Of a stretch of DNA of 64,000 bases, positions 50,847-60,346 are shown piece after piece. Source of the stretch: Bacteroidales bacterium UBA4814 (GTDB lineage Bacteria; Bacteroidota; Bacteroidia; Bacteroidales; UBA7960); the NCBI GenBank assembly GCA_002402465.1, contig DHFW01000049.1, positions 1 to 64,000 of the forward strand, given 5' to 3'. The position numbers and the translations under genes were made by a program. The first letter of the stretch is position 1; every line of letters begins with the position of its first letter. The notes below the pieces were generated by a model that saw only the letters and a list, made by a program, of their open reading frames with translations, made no database searches and had not been told where the DNA came from.

Positions 50847-51668
50847 TCAACTCACATTTTTAAAGGCTTTTACCATCAACCCTGTACCCGACTTGTGTTT
50901 TATTTTTACATCGGCCAGGTTGAGCAAAAGGGCAAAAGGCATTATCAAAAGGTAGTAAAACGGAAGCAGGATCAGGAACAATTTTGAAACACCCAGTAAT
51001 TGGATAGGATACTTCATGGAGAGCCGCCACGATATTTTTCCGGGTTTTCCATAGGTGTATTTCGCCTCAACCTGTTCAAAACCAGCTCTTTTTAGTTTTT
51101 CTGTGATTTCTTGCATTCCGTAGCCATCGCGCACATGCTCTCCTATAAATGATTCATCGCCATGACTTTCCACACCGCTGCCGCCTTGGTCGCTGGGGGT
51201 ACTAATCAGCAGCATGCCACCGCTTTTCAGCGAATGATAAAAATGGCTGAAAACCTGTTCGTCGGGTTCGATATGCTCCATCACATCCACCGAGAGGATC
51301 AGGTCAAAAGCATTGTCTATTCGGAAGGTGGTGAGGTCGCCCTCTTCAAAGCTGGTGTTTTTCAGCCCGGCTTTTTTAAAAAATTTCCGGCAGGCTTCAA
51401 TCTCTTCGGCTTTTACATCCGTTCCCAGAATGCTCCAGGCCGGATTTTTTCTGGCAAGGAAATATGAATACTGCCCAAATCCGCTGCCAGCATCAAGAAC
51501 CTTTATACCATTGACTCTACTCTTGCTTAACGAGAACTGGCGCAGCTCCCGATGTATATGCCAGGTGCGCAAAAGAAGTATGTCGAGCAAATAATAGAAA
51601 ATCCTGCGAGTAAAGGCAAACCGGTTGAATAGCCTTCCAAGGGTTTCCTTTATGGGGTCGTAATTCAT
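50847..51668 (-). CDS. Class I SAM-dependent methyltransferase with C-terminal membrane helix
   Basis: The 273-residue protein contains the SAM-binding motif I KVLDAGSGFGQYSY (about 54-67) and motif II GTDVKAEEIEA. Motif IV-like FDLILSVDVMEHIEPDE and ISTPSDQGGSG follow. A hydrophobic segment near residues 228-250 (LFLILLPFYYLLIMPFALLL) would anchor it in the inner membrane, which suggests a lipid, quinone or glycolipid substrate. It begins 12 bp after the rbfA stop on the same strand, so they are co-transcribed, though no functional link is obvious. Substrate unknown. Confidence 0.82.
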   Translation of the reverse strand: MNYDPIKETLGRLFNRFAFTRRIFYYLLDILLLRTWHIHRELRQFSLSKSRVNGIKVLDAGSGFGQYSYFLARKNPAWSILGTDVKAEEIEACRKFFKKAGLKNTSFEEGDLTTFRIDNAFDLILSVDVMEHIEPDEQVFSHFYHSLKSGGMLLISTPSDQGGSGVESHGDESFIGEHVRDGYGMQEITEKLKRAGFEQVEAKYTYGKPGKISWRLSMKYPIQLLGVSKLFLILLPFYYLLIMPFALLLNLADVKIKHKSGTGLMVKAFKNVS

Positions 51669-51680
51669 ATATCCCAGGGG

Positions 51681-52016
51681 TTATTCTTTGAGCAGGCGCT
51701 CGATGTTCTCGATATAATCGAGGCTGTCGTCAATAAAGAAGCGAAGGTCGGGGATGTGCCTGAGCTGATTTTTTTCGCGCAAACCAAGCTGGTGCCTTAT
51801 TTCCTTAGTGTGTGTTTCCACTTGCTTGAGCACTTCCTTGGCGTCTTTTCCAAAAATGCTCAGGTAAGCTTTGGCAATGCTCAGGTCGCTGGTTACTTGC
51901 ACCTTGGTAACCGTAACCATGGCACCCGGAAACCAGCCGCGCCCCTCCAACTGAAGGATTTCGCCAAGGTCTTTTTGCAACAGGCGCGATATGCGTTTTT
52001 GTCTGTTCGATTCCAT
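51681..52016 (-). CDS. rbfA: Ribosome-binding factor A
   Basis: The 111-residue KH-like protein assists 30S maturation at helix 1 of 16S rRNA. The N-terminus MESNRQKRISRLLQKDLGEI is typical. VTVTKVQVTSDLSIAKAYLSIFG is the family core (split over residues 34-56). LRHIPDLRFFIDDSLDY, the conserved C-terminal strand and helix, closes it. A -7 box TATCTTTG lies only 5 bp before the ATG, so the transcript may be leaderless. Confidence 0.95.
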   Translation of the reverse strand: MESNRQKRISRLLQKDLGEILQLEGRGWFPGAMVTVTKVQVTSDLSIAKAYLSIFGKDAKEVLKQVETHTKEIRHQLGLREKNQLRHIPDLRFFIDDSLDYIENIERLLKE

Positions 52017-52021
52017 AGCTG

Positions 52022-52029
52022 CAAAGATA
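52022..52029 (-). promoter_or_regulatory. -7 box TATCTTTG immediately upstream of rbfA
   Basis: This exact TAnnTTTG match on the minus strand lies 5 bp from the rbfA ATG. With the usual spacing the start site would fall at or next to the start codon. Confidence 0.45.
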
Positions 52030-52154
52030 GTTAAAAACGGAGCATTTGGATTAGTGGCTGCCGCCCGTCACAAACAAATTTAAATGGATTTCAACGATTT
52101 ATACCCGAAATTTTGTAATAATTAATTTTTTACCCTATTTTTAAATGTCCAAAA

Positions 52155-53804
52155 ATGCCATCACCTAACCCCCAAAACCCTTCACTTATGGAAACACCTG
52201 CTTTTTTTTACCAGGAAACCTATCCGCTGGGCCCCGACGACACTGAATATTATAAGCTTAGCGATGAATACGTGAGCCTTTCGGAATTTGAAGGCAAACC
52301 CATGCTGAAAATTGCGCCGGAAGCCCTTTCTCTGATTGCAAAAGTAGCTTTGCGCGATGCCTCTTTCATGCTGCGCACCAGCCACGTTAAACAAATGGCT
52401 TCCATACTCGACGATCCTGCTGCCAGCGAAAACGATAAGTATGTGGCCCTGACCATGCTGCAAAATGCAGAGATTTCTGCCAAAGGAGTGCTTCCCTTCT
52501 GCCAGGACACTGGCACGGCTACCGTTTTTGCCCATAAAGGAGAGCAGGTTTATACCGGTGCCAACGATTACGAGGCCATTTCACTGGGCGTTTACCAGAC
52601 CTACACCGAAGAAAATCTTCGCTATTCGCAAACGGTGCCCCTCGATATGTATAAGGAAAAAAATTCAGGCACCAACCTTCCAGCCCAGATTGATATCCTG
52701 TCTAGCCAGGGGATGGAGTACGATTTTCTGTTTGTAGCAAAAGGCGGCGGGTCGGCCAACAAAACGGCCCTTTTCCAGGAAACAAAGGCGCTGCTTAATC
52801 CTGAAAAACTGGAGAATTACCTGGTGGAGAAATTGCGCTCGCTGGGCACGGCGGCCTGTCCGCCCTATCACGTGGCGTTTGTAATAGGGGGCACCTCGGC
52901 CGAAGCCTGCCTTAAAACCGTGAAGCTGGCCAGCGCCAGGTATTATGATAAACTTCCCACCAAAGGCAATGAGCACGGCCAGGCTTTCCGTGATATTGAA
53001 CTGGAAGAGCGCGTACTCCAGGCTGCTTATAAGCTTGGCATTGGTGCCCAATTTGGCGGCAAATATTTTGCCCTCGACATTCGCATAATCCGTTTGCCCC
53101 GTCACGGAGCTTCCTGCCCCGTGGGCATGGGCGTTTCATGTGCTGCCGACCGTAATATTAAAGCAAAAATCAACAAAGATGGCTTGTGGATTGAAAAACT
53201 GGAAGATAACCCCGGTCGGTATATTCCTGAAGAGTACAGCAAAGCCGGCGAAAGTGGGGGCGTAAAAGTGGATTTGAACCAGCCCATGAAAGAAATCCTT
53301 GCCCTGCTGTCAAAACATCAGGTGGGAACCCGCCTTTCCCTCACGGGAACCATTATTGTGGGGCGCGACATTGCCCACGCCAAGTTGAAAGAACGGCTGG
53401 ACCGTGGCGAAGGTCTTCCGCAATACCTGAAAGATCATCCTATTTATTATGCTGGTCCGGCCAAAACACCCAGTGGCATGCCTTCGGGCTCGTTCGGGCC
53501 CACTACTGCCGGCCGCATGGACTCATACGTCGAACTTTTTCAGCAGCATGGAGGCAGCATGATTATGATTGCCAAGGGCAACCGAAGCCAGGCCGTTACC
53601 GACGCTTGTAAGAAATATGGTGGTTTCTACCTGGGATCCATCGGAGGCCCGGCTGCCGTACTTGCACAGGAAAACATCCGGAAAGTAGAATTGCTCGAAT
53701 ATCCCGAACTGGGCATGGAAGCCATTTATCGCATCGAAGTGGAAGACTTCCCCGCATTTATCCTTGTGGATGACAAAGGAAACGACTTTTACCGCATGCT
53801 GTAA
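52155..53804 (+). CDS. Class I fumarate hydratase, iron-sulfur type
   Basis: The 549-residue enzyme interconverts fumarate and malate using an oxygen-sensitive [4Fe-4S] cluster. Cluster cysteines lie in [30 protein letters not shown] and [17 protein letters not shown]. The FumA/FumB fold is single-chain and full-length, with the beta-half motif [26 protein letters not shown] (split here) near 435-460. An ATG at 52188 ([13 protein letters not shown]) is an alternative start. It is followed by a terminator and then by an unrelated class II fumarase, so the organism can make both forms. Confidence 0.95.
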   Translation: MPSPNPQNPSLMETPAFFYQETYPLGPDDTEYYKLSDEYVSLSEFEGKPMLKIAPEALSLIAKVALRDASFMLRTSHVKQMASILDDPAASENDKYVALTMLQNAEISAKGVLPFCQDTGTATVFAHKGEQVYTGANDYEAISLGVYQTYTEENLRYSQTVPLDMYKEKNSGTNLPAQIDILSSQGMEYDFLFVAKGGGSANKTALFQETKALLNPEKLENYLVEKLRSLGTAACPPYHVAFVIGGTSAEACLKTVKLASARYYDKLPTKGNEHGQAFRDIELEERVLQAAYKLGIGAQFGGKYFALDIRIIRLPRHGASCPVGMGVSCAADRNIKAKINKDGLWIEKLEDNPGRYIPEEYSKAGESGGVKVDLNQPMKEILALLSKHQVGTRLSLTGTIIVGRDIAHAKLKERLDRGEGLPQYLKDHPIYYAGPAKTPSGMPSGSFGPTTAGRMDSYVELFQQHGGSMIMIAKGNRSQAVTDACKKYGGFYLGSIGGPAAVLAQENIRKVELLEYPELGMEAIYRIEVEDFPAFILVDDKGNDFYRML

Positions 53805-53857
53805 GAAGTTGAACAAATTCTAACAGCTTTCCGTTTACATTTCAAACCCTGCACAGG

Positions 53858-53892
53858 GCCATCCCGGATTTCGCCTCCGGGATGGTCTTTCT
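53858..53892 (+). terminator. Intrinsic terminator after the class I fumarase gene
   Basis: CCATCCCGGA (53859-53868) pairs with TCCGGGATGG (53876-53885), followed by a T-rich tract TCTTTCTTTC. It makes separate expression of the two fumarases likely. Confidence 0.7.
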
Positions 53893-53916
53893 TTCATTTA
53901 ATGAGGATAAAAAACC

Positions 53917-55296
53917 ATGTTCAGAACAGAGTATGACACCATGGGCCCTGTTGAAGTGCCCGATAACAAATATTGGGGAGCCCAGACCCAGCGATCGCTT
54001 CAGAATTTTAAAATTGGTGATGAACTGATGCCCCGCGAAGTGATTAGGGCCTTTGCCATTCTGAAAAAAGCAGCCGCACAGGTAAATGTTGAAATGGGAG
54101 TGTTGCCCAAAGAACTGTTGGGGCCCATTGTGCAGACTTGCGACGAAATTCTGGATGGCGAACTCGAGGGCAACTTCCCGCTAGTGGTATGGCAAACCGG
54201 CAGCGGCACCCAGACAAACATGAATCTCAACGAAGTGATTGCTAACCGGGCGCATGAAATTATGGGTGGCAAACTTGGCGAGCGTGAAAAAAAAGTGCAT
54301 CCTAACGACCATGTCAACAAGTCTCAATCCTCAAACGATACTTTCCCGGCTGCCATGCATATTGCTGCTTATACTGTGTTGGTTGAGCGTACTCTCCCTG
54401 CCCTGAAAAAGCTGCAGCACGCCCTCGACCAAAAAGCAGAAACCTTTAACGACATAGTAAAAATTGGCCGCACACACCTTATGGATGCCACTCCCCTCAC
54501 CCTGGGGCAGGAATTTTCAGGCTTCGCCTCGCAAATTGAACATGGCATCAGGGCTTTGAAGCATACACTCGAACATTTAAGCGAACTTGCGCTAGGTGGA
54601 ACTGCCGTAGGCACCGGCATTAATGCCCCAAAAGGTTTTGACAAAAAGGTGGCAGAAAAAATTGCCGAATTAACGGCACATCCTTTTGTAACCGCATCTA
54701 ATAAATTCGAGGCCCTTGCTGCCCACGATGCTATTGTAGAAACCAGTGGCGCGCTTAAAACCATTGCCGTGAGCCTGATGAAAATTGCCAACGACATTCG
54801 TTTGCTCGCTTCGGGTCCGCGTTGTGGCATTGGCGAAATCAGCCTGCCTGCCAACGAGCCTGGCAGCTCCATTATGCCCGGAAAGGTGAATCCTACCCAG
54901 CCCGAAGCCTTGACCATGGTTGCCGTACAGGTTATGGGCAACGATGCCGCCATTACGATAGGGGGGATGAGTGGGCATTTTCAGCTCAATGTGTATAAAC
55001 CGGTTATGATCTACAACCTGCTGCAATCGGCCAGGCTTATTGCCGATGCCTGTAACTCATTTACCGAAAACGCCTTAAACGGACTGGTGGCCAATAAAAC
55101 CCGCATAAAGGAGCACCTCAACAATTCGCTGATGCTGGTCACTGCCCTCAACCCCCATATTGGCTATGATAATGCCGCCAAAATTGCCAAAAAGGCCTTT
55201 GAAGATAATCTTAGTTTAAAGGAAGCGGCGGTTCAACTGGGTCTGGTTTCGGCCATGGATTTCGATCGTTGGGTCGATCCTTCAAAAATGGTTTAA
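53917..55296 (+). CDS. fumC: Class II fumarate hydratase
   Basis: This 459-residue homotetrameric, cofactor-free fumarase belongs to the aspartase/fumarase superfamily. It opens [26 protein letters not shown] and carries [15 protein letters not shown] and [16 protein letters not shown]. The family signature [16 protein letters not shown] includes the catalytic serine loop. It is oxygen-stable and not homologous to the class I enzyme encoded directly upstream. Its stop is followed by a terminator shared with the convergent gldN gene. Confidence 0.96.
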   Translation: MFRTEYDTMGPVEVPDNKYWGAQTQRSLQNFKIGDELMPREVIRAFAILKKAAAQVNVEMGVLPKELLGPIVQTCDEILDGELEGNFPLVVWQTGSGTQTNMNLNEVIANRAHEIMGGKLGEREKKVHPNDHVNKSQSSNDTFPAAMHIAAYTVLVERTLPALKKLQHALDQKAETFNDIVKIGRTHLMDATPLTLGQEFSGFASQIEHGIRALKHTLEHLSELALGGTAVGTGINAPKGFDKKVAEKIAELTAHPFVTASNKFEALAAHDAIVETSGALKTIAVSLMKIANDIRLLASGPRCGIGEISLPANEPGSSIMPGKVNPTQPEALTMVAVQVMGNDAAITIGGMSGHFQLNVYKPVMIYNLLQSARLIADACNSFTENALNGLVANKTRIKEHLNNSLMLVTALNPHIGYDNAAKIAKKAFEDNLSLKEAAVQLGLVSAMDFDRWVDPSKMV

Positions 55297-55300
55297 AAAA

Positions 55301-55331
55301 AAAGAGGCTGACCAACCGGTCAGCCTCTTTT
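55301..55331. terminator. Bidirectional terminator between fumC and gldN
   Basis: AGAGGCTGACC (55303-55313) pairs with GGTCAGCCTCT (55318-55328), loop AACC. The stem is flanked by A and T runs. Confidence 0.9.
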
Positions 55332-55349
55332 TTTCTTGTCAGGGAGTGG

Positions 55350-56195
55350 TTAATACTCCCACAGGTCGTGTTCGAAGTTACGTATGGATTCTTTTACCCT
55401 TTCTGCTTCCAGCAGGGCATCCAGGCCAGTATAGTATTCCTGTATCCGGCGGTCGTGTACGTTCGACTCTTTGTACACATAGCTGCTGAAGAACCGGCGC
55501 AGGAACATATCGTCGTACGACATGCGCTGGGCATCGTTGTGACGATTGAAAACTTCAGAGTTGGCCAGCGCTTTGCGTGCATCGGGGTAGTAAATCCAGA
55601 AAAGTGGTTCATCACCCCTCGACTCACCTGTAAGGGGGTCGATGTTTTCCCTTACCGGGCAAATGCCCAGCACCCTGACATCGAGCACCGAGCGCTTGCT
55701 ATCAAAGAACCATTCTTCTTTCACCCTGAAGCGCAATACGTCGGCAGGATTGAAAGCAATGGTGAGGGTGGTGTCGAACTCATCGTAGGGAGGCTCAGGC
55801 CTTTGCATGGTAACGGTTTGGGATCGTTCGATCTGCGAAAAGAGCTGCTCCGGTGTCATGGGAATGGTAAACTCATCATTGTCGGGGCTGTAGGCCGTCA
55901 GTGACCCCTCCCTGATCCCATCAATAAGTACCTGCATAAGGCTGCGGCGGCTAGCGGTGGGGGTAATAGGGAAGTACAGGGGCTGGTTCATTTTTTCCCT
56001 GAGGTCGATAATCTGCCACACTTGTTTCGACCAAAGCACGTCGGCCTCGCGAACGTATGGCAACATCGCGGGTTCTTTTTCTTCGATCATTATTTTATCG
56101 TAGAAACCGTCGCGGGCTGTTTCGATAACCTGGCCAACGGATTGCAGGGACAGGAACAATCCCAGCATTGTGATTACTATTGCATGTTTTGCCAT
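55350..56195 (-). CDS. gldN: T9SS periplasmic ring protein GldN/PorN
   Basis: The 281-residue exported protein has a signal peptide ending near SLQSVGQ. GldN partners GldK in the large periplasmic ring of the type IX secretion system. Motifs include VREADVLWSKQVWQIIDLREKMN (residues about 46-68, split here), PLYFPITPTASRRSLMQV and the conserved KEEWFFDSKRSVLDVRVLGI. The start at ATG 56195 (MAKHAIVITMLG) is preferred over a TTG 15 bp upstream. It is the last gene of porP-gldK-gldL-gldM-gldN. Confidence 0.95.
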   Translation of the reverse strand: MAKHAIVITMLGLFLSLQSVGQVIETARDGFYDKIMIEEKEPAMLPYVREADVLWSKQVWQIIDLREKMNQPLYFPITPTASRRSLMQVLIDGIREGSLTAYSPDNDEFTIPMTPEQLFSQIERSQTVTMQRPEPPYDEFDTTLTIAFNPADVLRFRVKEEWFFDSKRSVLDVRVLGICPVRENIDPLTGESRGDEPLFWIYYPDARKALANSEVFNRHNDAQRMSYDDMFLRRFFSSYVYKESNVHDRRIQEYYTGLDALLEAERVKESIRNFEHDLWEY

Positions 56196-56227
56196 GGGAA
56201 TAACCTCCAAATAGTTTATTCTAGGTA

Positions 56228-57820
56228 TTAGTTAATTGTAAAAGTAATGGGCGAGAGCGTCCTGGTCCTGCCATCGGGGCCGGGCCTGGTGGTAATGTTT
56301 TCAAAGATTACGCGCTGCCCACGGGTTGCATTGTTTATAACCTGCAGCATTTCCTGCGAGAAGACGTTGCCGCTGGTGTTGTATTGGCGGAAGTCGCCAG
56401 CCACTTGGGTTGCCATGGTAAAGGAGGCAATTTCAAAGTTCATGTCGAAGTCGAAGTTTTCGAGCCTGGGAATGATGGCCCTGGCCAGTGCCAGCTCTTC
56501 TCGCGAGATACGTCCTTCGCGGCGGCCGCCAATGTAAGCAACCGGGTCGGGAACGTTTCTTACCCTGAATACCGAGGTACCCATGCTGCGGGTAGAACCC
56601 TCAACAACGGCATTAACGGTCACACGCACTTCGGTGGTTCCGGGGCTTACCCTTACGGTGTAGCCTGTGCCACCCCTGGGAGTAAGGGTTGCACCAGCCG
56701 AAATAGAAGGACGTATGTTTTCGGTTGGAATGCCGGGAACTGAAATCGATACTGGGTTGTCAACGCCCACATAAAATACATTCATTTTATCGGCCGATAC
56801 AGTTACCGAAGGCTGCTGTACCATAAAGCTGCTCTGGAACGGATACTCCTGTGGAATACCAGCGGGGTTGGTTACCCTGATCACGCCGCTGAACGACCTG
56901 GATCCGGTACCGGTGGCAGGCATGCGCAGTTTACCAACGCCACCTGAAGTGGGTATGGGCTGCCCGTTAACCAGGATAGTAGGTTCCTGCTTGGAGTCGA
57001 AAGCTGCCACAAAAATGTCGGCTTCGTAATTTTCGCCTGCCAACACAATCTGGCTGCGGGGAACTACCCTCGCGGTTATTTGGTCAAACTTGAAGTCATC
57101 GGCCGAAATGGCGCTATAAAGGGTATTTATCACATCAAATTCGGCATTACGTATTTCAGTAATCAGTCGGGTCAGGTTGGTGGCTACGGCCACGGGAATA
57201 ACCCGGTCGAACATCGATTGTTGCCAGCTAACTTCTACCGAACTGTTGGGCATGTAGAAGGGTCCTTCCAGGTCCATGCCGAGTTTTACGGCATCCTGAA
57301 GGCCATGTGCTTCAACAATCTCCTTGAGGGTGGCTTTATAAGCCTCTATTCTTTCGCGTAGTTCATAGGCTCTGGTACCACGACCACCGACTTTCACGGG
57401 GTCCTGGTTGTTGTCCTGGAGCCAAAATTTAGAGGAAGCGCTGTAGTTATCCTTGTTTTTAAGGTCGAGCAAGTTTTGGTTTGCGGCCTGTTCAATAGGG
57501 ATATTGTCGATAACCGAGATCATAGAGGCTCTGCTCTGCGAAATGAAAGTGATTAGCTCGTCAGAAAGTTCCCTTACTTTTTTGGCTTCATCGTAAAAGG
57601 GTTGAACCTTTTCAGCACTGATGACTTCCTGCATTTCAAAGTCATTCATCACTGTCTGGATTTTCTGGTCCAAGTTAAGGTTGGTCTGTTCAATCCCGTC
57701 GTCGATCAAGGGAAAAGAGTCAAGGACTTCAACTGATACGTTAAGTGCCATCAGTGCCAGGAAAACCAGGTACATAAGGCCAATCAGTTTTTGCCTGGGG
57801 GTTTGTTTTCCACCTGCCAT
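56228..57820 (-). CDS. gldM: T9SS motor protein GldM/PorM
   Basis: The 530-residue protein has one N-terminal membrane helix (about 11-33) and a long periplasmic part of four beta-rich domains. GldM converts proton flow through the GldL complex into rotation that powers secretion and, where present, gliding. Arg9 in GGKQTPRQKLIGLMY matches the functionally important arginine described for GldM near the GldL glutamate. Glu30-32 in VSVEVLDSF lies at the end of the helix. The order and 49-bp gap after gldL are standard. Confidence 0.96.
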   Translation of the reverse strand: MAGGKQTPRQKLIGLMYLVFLALMALNVSVEVLDSFPLIDDGIEQTNLNLDQKIQTVMNDFEMQEVISAEKVQPFYDEAKKVRELSDELITFISQSRASMISVIDNIPIEQAANQNLLDLKNKDNYSASSKFWLQDNNQDPVKVGGRGTRAYELRERIEAYKATLKEIVEAHGLQDAVKLGMDLEGPFYMPNSSVEVSWQQSMFDRVIPVAVATNLTRLITEIRNAEFDVINTLYSAISADDFKFDQITARVVPRSQIVLAGENYEADIFVAAFDSKQEPTILVNGQPIPTSGGVGKLRMPATGTGSRSFSGVIRVTNPAGIPQEYPFQSSFMVQQPSVTVSADKMNVFYVGVDNPVSISVPGIPTENIRPSISAGATLTPRGGTGYTVRVSPGTTEVRVTVNAVVEGSTRSMGTSVFRVRNVPDPVAYIGGRREGRISREELALARAIIPRLENFDFDMNFEIASFTMATQVAGDFRQYNTSGNVFSQEMLQVINNATRGQRVIFENITTRPGPDGRTRTLSPITFTIN

Positions 57821-57869
57821 AGTTTTTTATCCTTTCTTTGTTAAAAAACTTTAACAAAAGTGTTTACAT

Positions 57870-58907
57870 CTAACGGGGTACATTGAAATTCATGGCCGAA
57901 AGCATGTTGCCATATACGCTGTTGAGCGCGCGGATGTTGGCATTGAGCTTTTCGATTTCTTCTTTATACTGCTTGGTGTTTGTCAGCGATTCGTTGATGT
58001 TGTCAACCAATGCGTCAACAGTCTTATTCAGTTTTTCGGTTGAATCGGACTGGGTGCCGGCAGCCTGCAGTTGCAACTCGTAAGCCGCATTGAGAGCCAT
58101 CAGGTTGTTGGCAGTCTTTTGCAGCTGCTCGCTGTAAGTCTTGCCACTGTTGGCATTGCCTTCGAGGGCCTCAACGGCTTTGGTCAGCAACTCAGCGTTT
58201 TTACTGTAGCTTTCGCCAAGCTGGTTGGTATAACTGGTTACATTTTTAATGCTGTTGTTGAACTGCGAGGAAACGTCCAGGCTTTCCTTGGCGGTTTGTG
58301 CCGTCTTCTGGTAGGTTTCGCTCAGCTGGTTCATGCTGGTAACGGCGCTCTTGAGGCTGTTGCCGTATTCCTGCGATAGGCTGAGGTCGTGCTTGAGGTA
58401 TTCGGCCGCATTCTTATAGGACTGGCTGAGCTCAACTACCGACTTGGAGGCATTCTCCACATTCTGGAGGTAGTTGTTGGTAACCACTGCCGCGTTGGAA
58501 AGGTCAGCCATCTTGGCGGCATTGTCGCTAAGGTTTTGCAGGCCTTTGCTCAGGTTACCAATCAATTCGGGGCCAATGTTGGCGTCTTCGAGCAGCTTGT
58601 CAAGGGTGTTCGAAATAGTAACATTTTGGGTAATGGCCCTGCTTCCGCCATCATGTTTGCGGGGTTCGTCACCTTCAATTCCTGCCAGCTCGGGGTAAAC
58701 CAGGCTCCAGTCCGGCTCTTCGTGCAGGGGCTCGAATGCCGAAAAGAAGAATACAATGGCCTCAGTTACCATACCTATTAGCAGCATAAGACCGGCATAG
58801 GGGTAGTGCTGAATTTTAAACAAAGCACCAAGGATAACGATTGAGGCGCCCCATCCATATAGTCTGGACATGAAGACTTTCCATGCTTTTGTTTTTACGA
58901 ATTTCAT
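57870..58907 (-). CDS. gldL: T9SS motor protein GldL/PorL
   Basis: The 345-residue protein has two N-terminal membrane helices (about 16-35 and 37-60) and a cytoplasmic region. That region is longer than usual and contains repeated coiled-coil-like segments (NYLQNVENASKSVVELSQSY). Glu49 in LIGMVTEAIVFFF matches the protonatable glutamate of GldL pentamers that drives the rotary motor. The helical C-terminal part, about 280 residues, is longer than the roughly 150 residues of short homologues. It acts with GldM, encoded next. Confidence 0.95.
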   Translation of the reverse strand: MKFVKTKAWKVFMSRLYGWGASIVILGALFKIQHYPYAGLMLLIGMVTEAIVFFFSAFEPLHEEPDWSLVYPELAGIEGDEPRKHDGGSRAITQNVTISNTLDKLLEDANIGPELIGNLSKGLQNLSDNAAKMADLSNAAVVTNNYLQNVENASKSVVELSQSYKNAAEYLKHDLSLSQEYGNSLKSAVTSMNQLSETYQKTAQTAKESLDVSSQFNNSIKNVTSYTNQLGESYSKNAELLTKAVEALEGNANSGKTYSEQLQKTANNLMALNAAYELQLQAAGTQSDSTEKLNKTVDALVDNINESLTNTKQYKEEIEKLNANIRALNSVYGNMLSAMNFNVPR

Positions 58908-58970
58908 AAGGCTTTTTCTGAAAGGGTTAATAGATGAACAGAGATGGATTTACAAAGGGTTTGTGGATTT

Positions 58971-60269
58971 TTAGTATACGTTGGATGCTCCACGTCCATC
59001 GTTGCGGTCGCGTCCGGGGTAAGTCTGGATACAGCGGAAGCCAATGTATGATTTCGCGGTATCCTGGAATTCGTAAGCACGTGTGCTCACCTGCAGGAAG
59101 AATCCAACATCCTTCCATGAGCCGCCACGGATTACCTTACGTTTAAGGGTTTCTGGGTCATCGGGCCTGGCTTCGTACTGGTAGTCGGGGTTCATGTCGT
59201 GGCCAAACACATAGAAGGATTCGTCGTAGGCGTTGCGTGTCCATTCGGCCACGTTGCCGGCCATATCGTAGAGGCCATAGTCGTTGGGTGGATAGTGGCC
59301 CACAATAACGGTCTGGTATCCGCCATCGTCGATGTAGTTACCTCTGAGTGGCTTGAAGTTTGCCAAAAAGCAGCCATCCTGGTTGCGGATATAGGGTCCG
59401 CCCCATGGGTAGGGGTTCAGGTCGAGGCCGCCGCGGGCAGCATACTCCCACTGTGCTTCTGAGGGCAGCGAGAAGTCCATGGCGAAAGGGCGTTCGCGGC
59501 TGGCCAGGTAGCTGTTCAGAAACTGCGTTCTCCAGATTGTGAAAGCCCTTGCCTGCAGCCAGTTGACGCCAACCACCGGGTAATGGTCGTAGGTGGGGTG
59601 CCAGAAATATTTCTGGGTCATGGGCTCGTTATAAGAATAGGTAAAGTCGTGAATCCATGCCAGGGTATCCGGATAAACGGGTGTCTGGTATTCATAAACC
59701 AACTCGCTGCGGGGGGTGTTGCGCTCTGAGCGGCGGGCGGCACGCGTCAGGTCGATGGTATAATACCGGTAAATCAGCTTGCGTGAGTCAATTTCGCGCC
59801 TGTTGAAGAAGCGCTCGTGTTCGGGCAGGTAGAGCTCTGATAGCACATCACGCTCTTCCTCGCCATCCCAGCGAATCCTGGCCCTCCAGTTGATCAGTGG
59901 AGGATCGAGCAGGTTGCCATACTGATCTTCTTCGATCAGGTGATTTTCATCGATGGTGGCCAGCAAGCTATGGGCCAGGGAGTCGCGCACCCAGAACACA
60001 AACTGGCGGTATTGGTTGTTGGTGATCTCCGTTTCATCCATATAGAATGCGGGCATGGATATGGTTTTTGAAATGGCATTGTGCGCATATGCAATGTCCT
60101 CGTCGGAGGGGCCCATAATAAAGCTTCCCATGGGAATGAATACCATTCCGGGAGGATCTGCATAAAAGGCATCCGGCCGGTCGAGCACCCCGGTGAGGTG
60201 TCCGCGTCCTGAACGGTCACAACTGGCAAAAAGAATCGCCGCCACTGCAATAAAAATCAGTTTTTTCAT
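58971..60269 (-). CDS. gldK: T9SS ring lipoprotein GldK/PorK
   Basis: The 432-residue outer-membrane lipoprotein has a signal with lipobox LFASC (Cys17). Its body is a formylglycine-generating-enzyme-like (FGE-sulfatase) domain: IPMGSFIMGPSDEDI, DETEITNNQYRQFVFW, SLPSEAQWEYAARGG, GNVAEWTRNAYD, VIRGGSWKD. Catalytic cysteines of true FGE are absent, as expected for GldK. It forms a ring with GldN around the motor. The start at ATG 60269 gives the lipoprotein signal; a TTG at 60407 lies inside the end of the porP gene. Confidence 0.95.
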   Translation of the reverse strand: MKKLIFIAVAAILFASCDRSGRGHLTGVLDRPDAFYADPPGMVFIPMGSFIMGPSDEDIAYAHNAISKTISMPAFYMDETEITNNQYRQFVFWVRDSLAHSLLATIDENHLIEEDQYGNLLDPPLINWRARIRWDGEEERDVLSELYLPEHERFFNRREIDSRKLIYRYYTIDLTRAARRSERNTPRSELVYEYQTPVYPDTLAWIHDFTYSYNEPMTQKYFWHPTYDHYPVVGVNWLQARAFTIWRTQFLNSYLASRERPFAMDFSLPSEAQWEYAARGGLDLNPYPWGGPYIRNQDGCFLANFKPLRGNYIDDGGYQTVIVGHYPPNDYGLYDMAGNVAEWTRNAYDESFYVFGHDMNPDYQYEARPDDPETLKRKVIRGGSWKDVGFFLQVSTRAYEFQDTAKSYIGFRCIQTYPGRDRNDGRGASNVY

Positions 60270-60346
60270 GGAACTTCTAATTAATTGGCCACTGTTGTTA
60301 TGTTGATCTATTGGTTTTAAATGCTTTTCAATTTTTCTGGCCCTTG

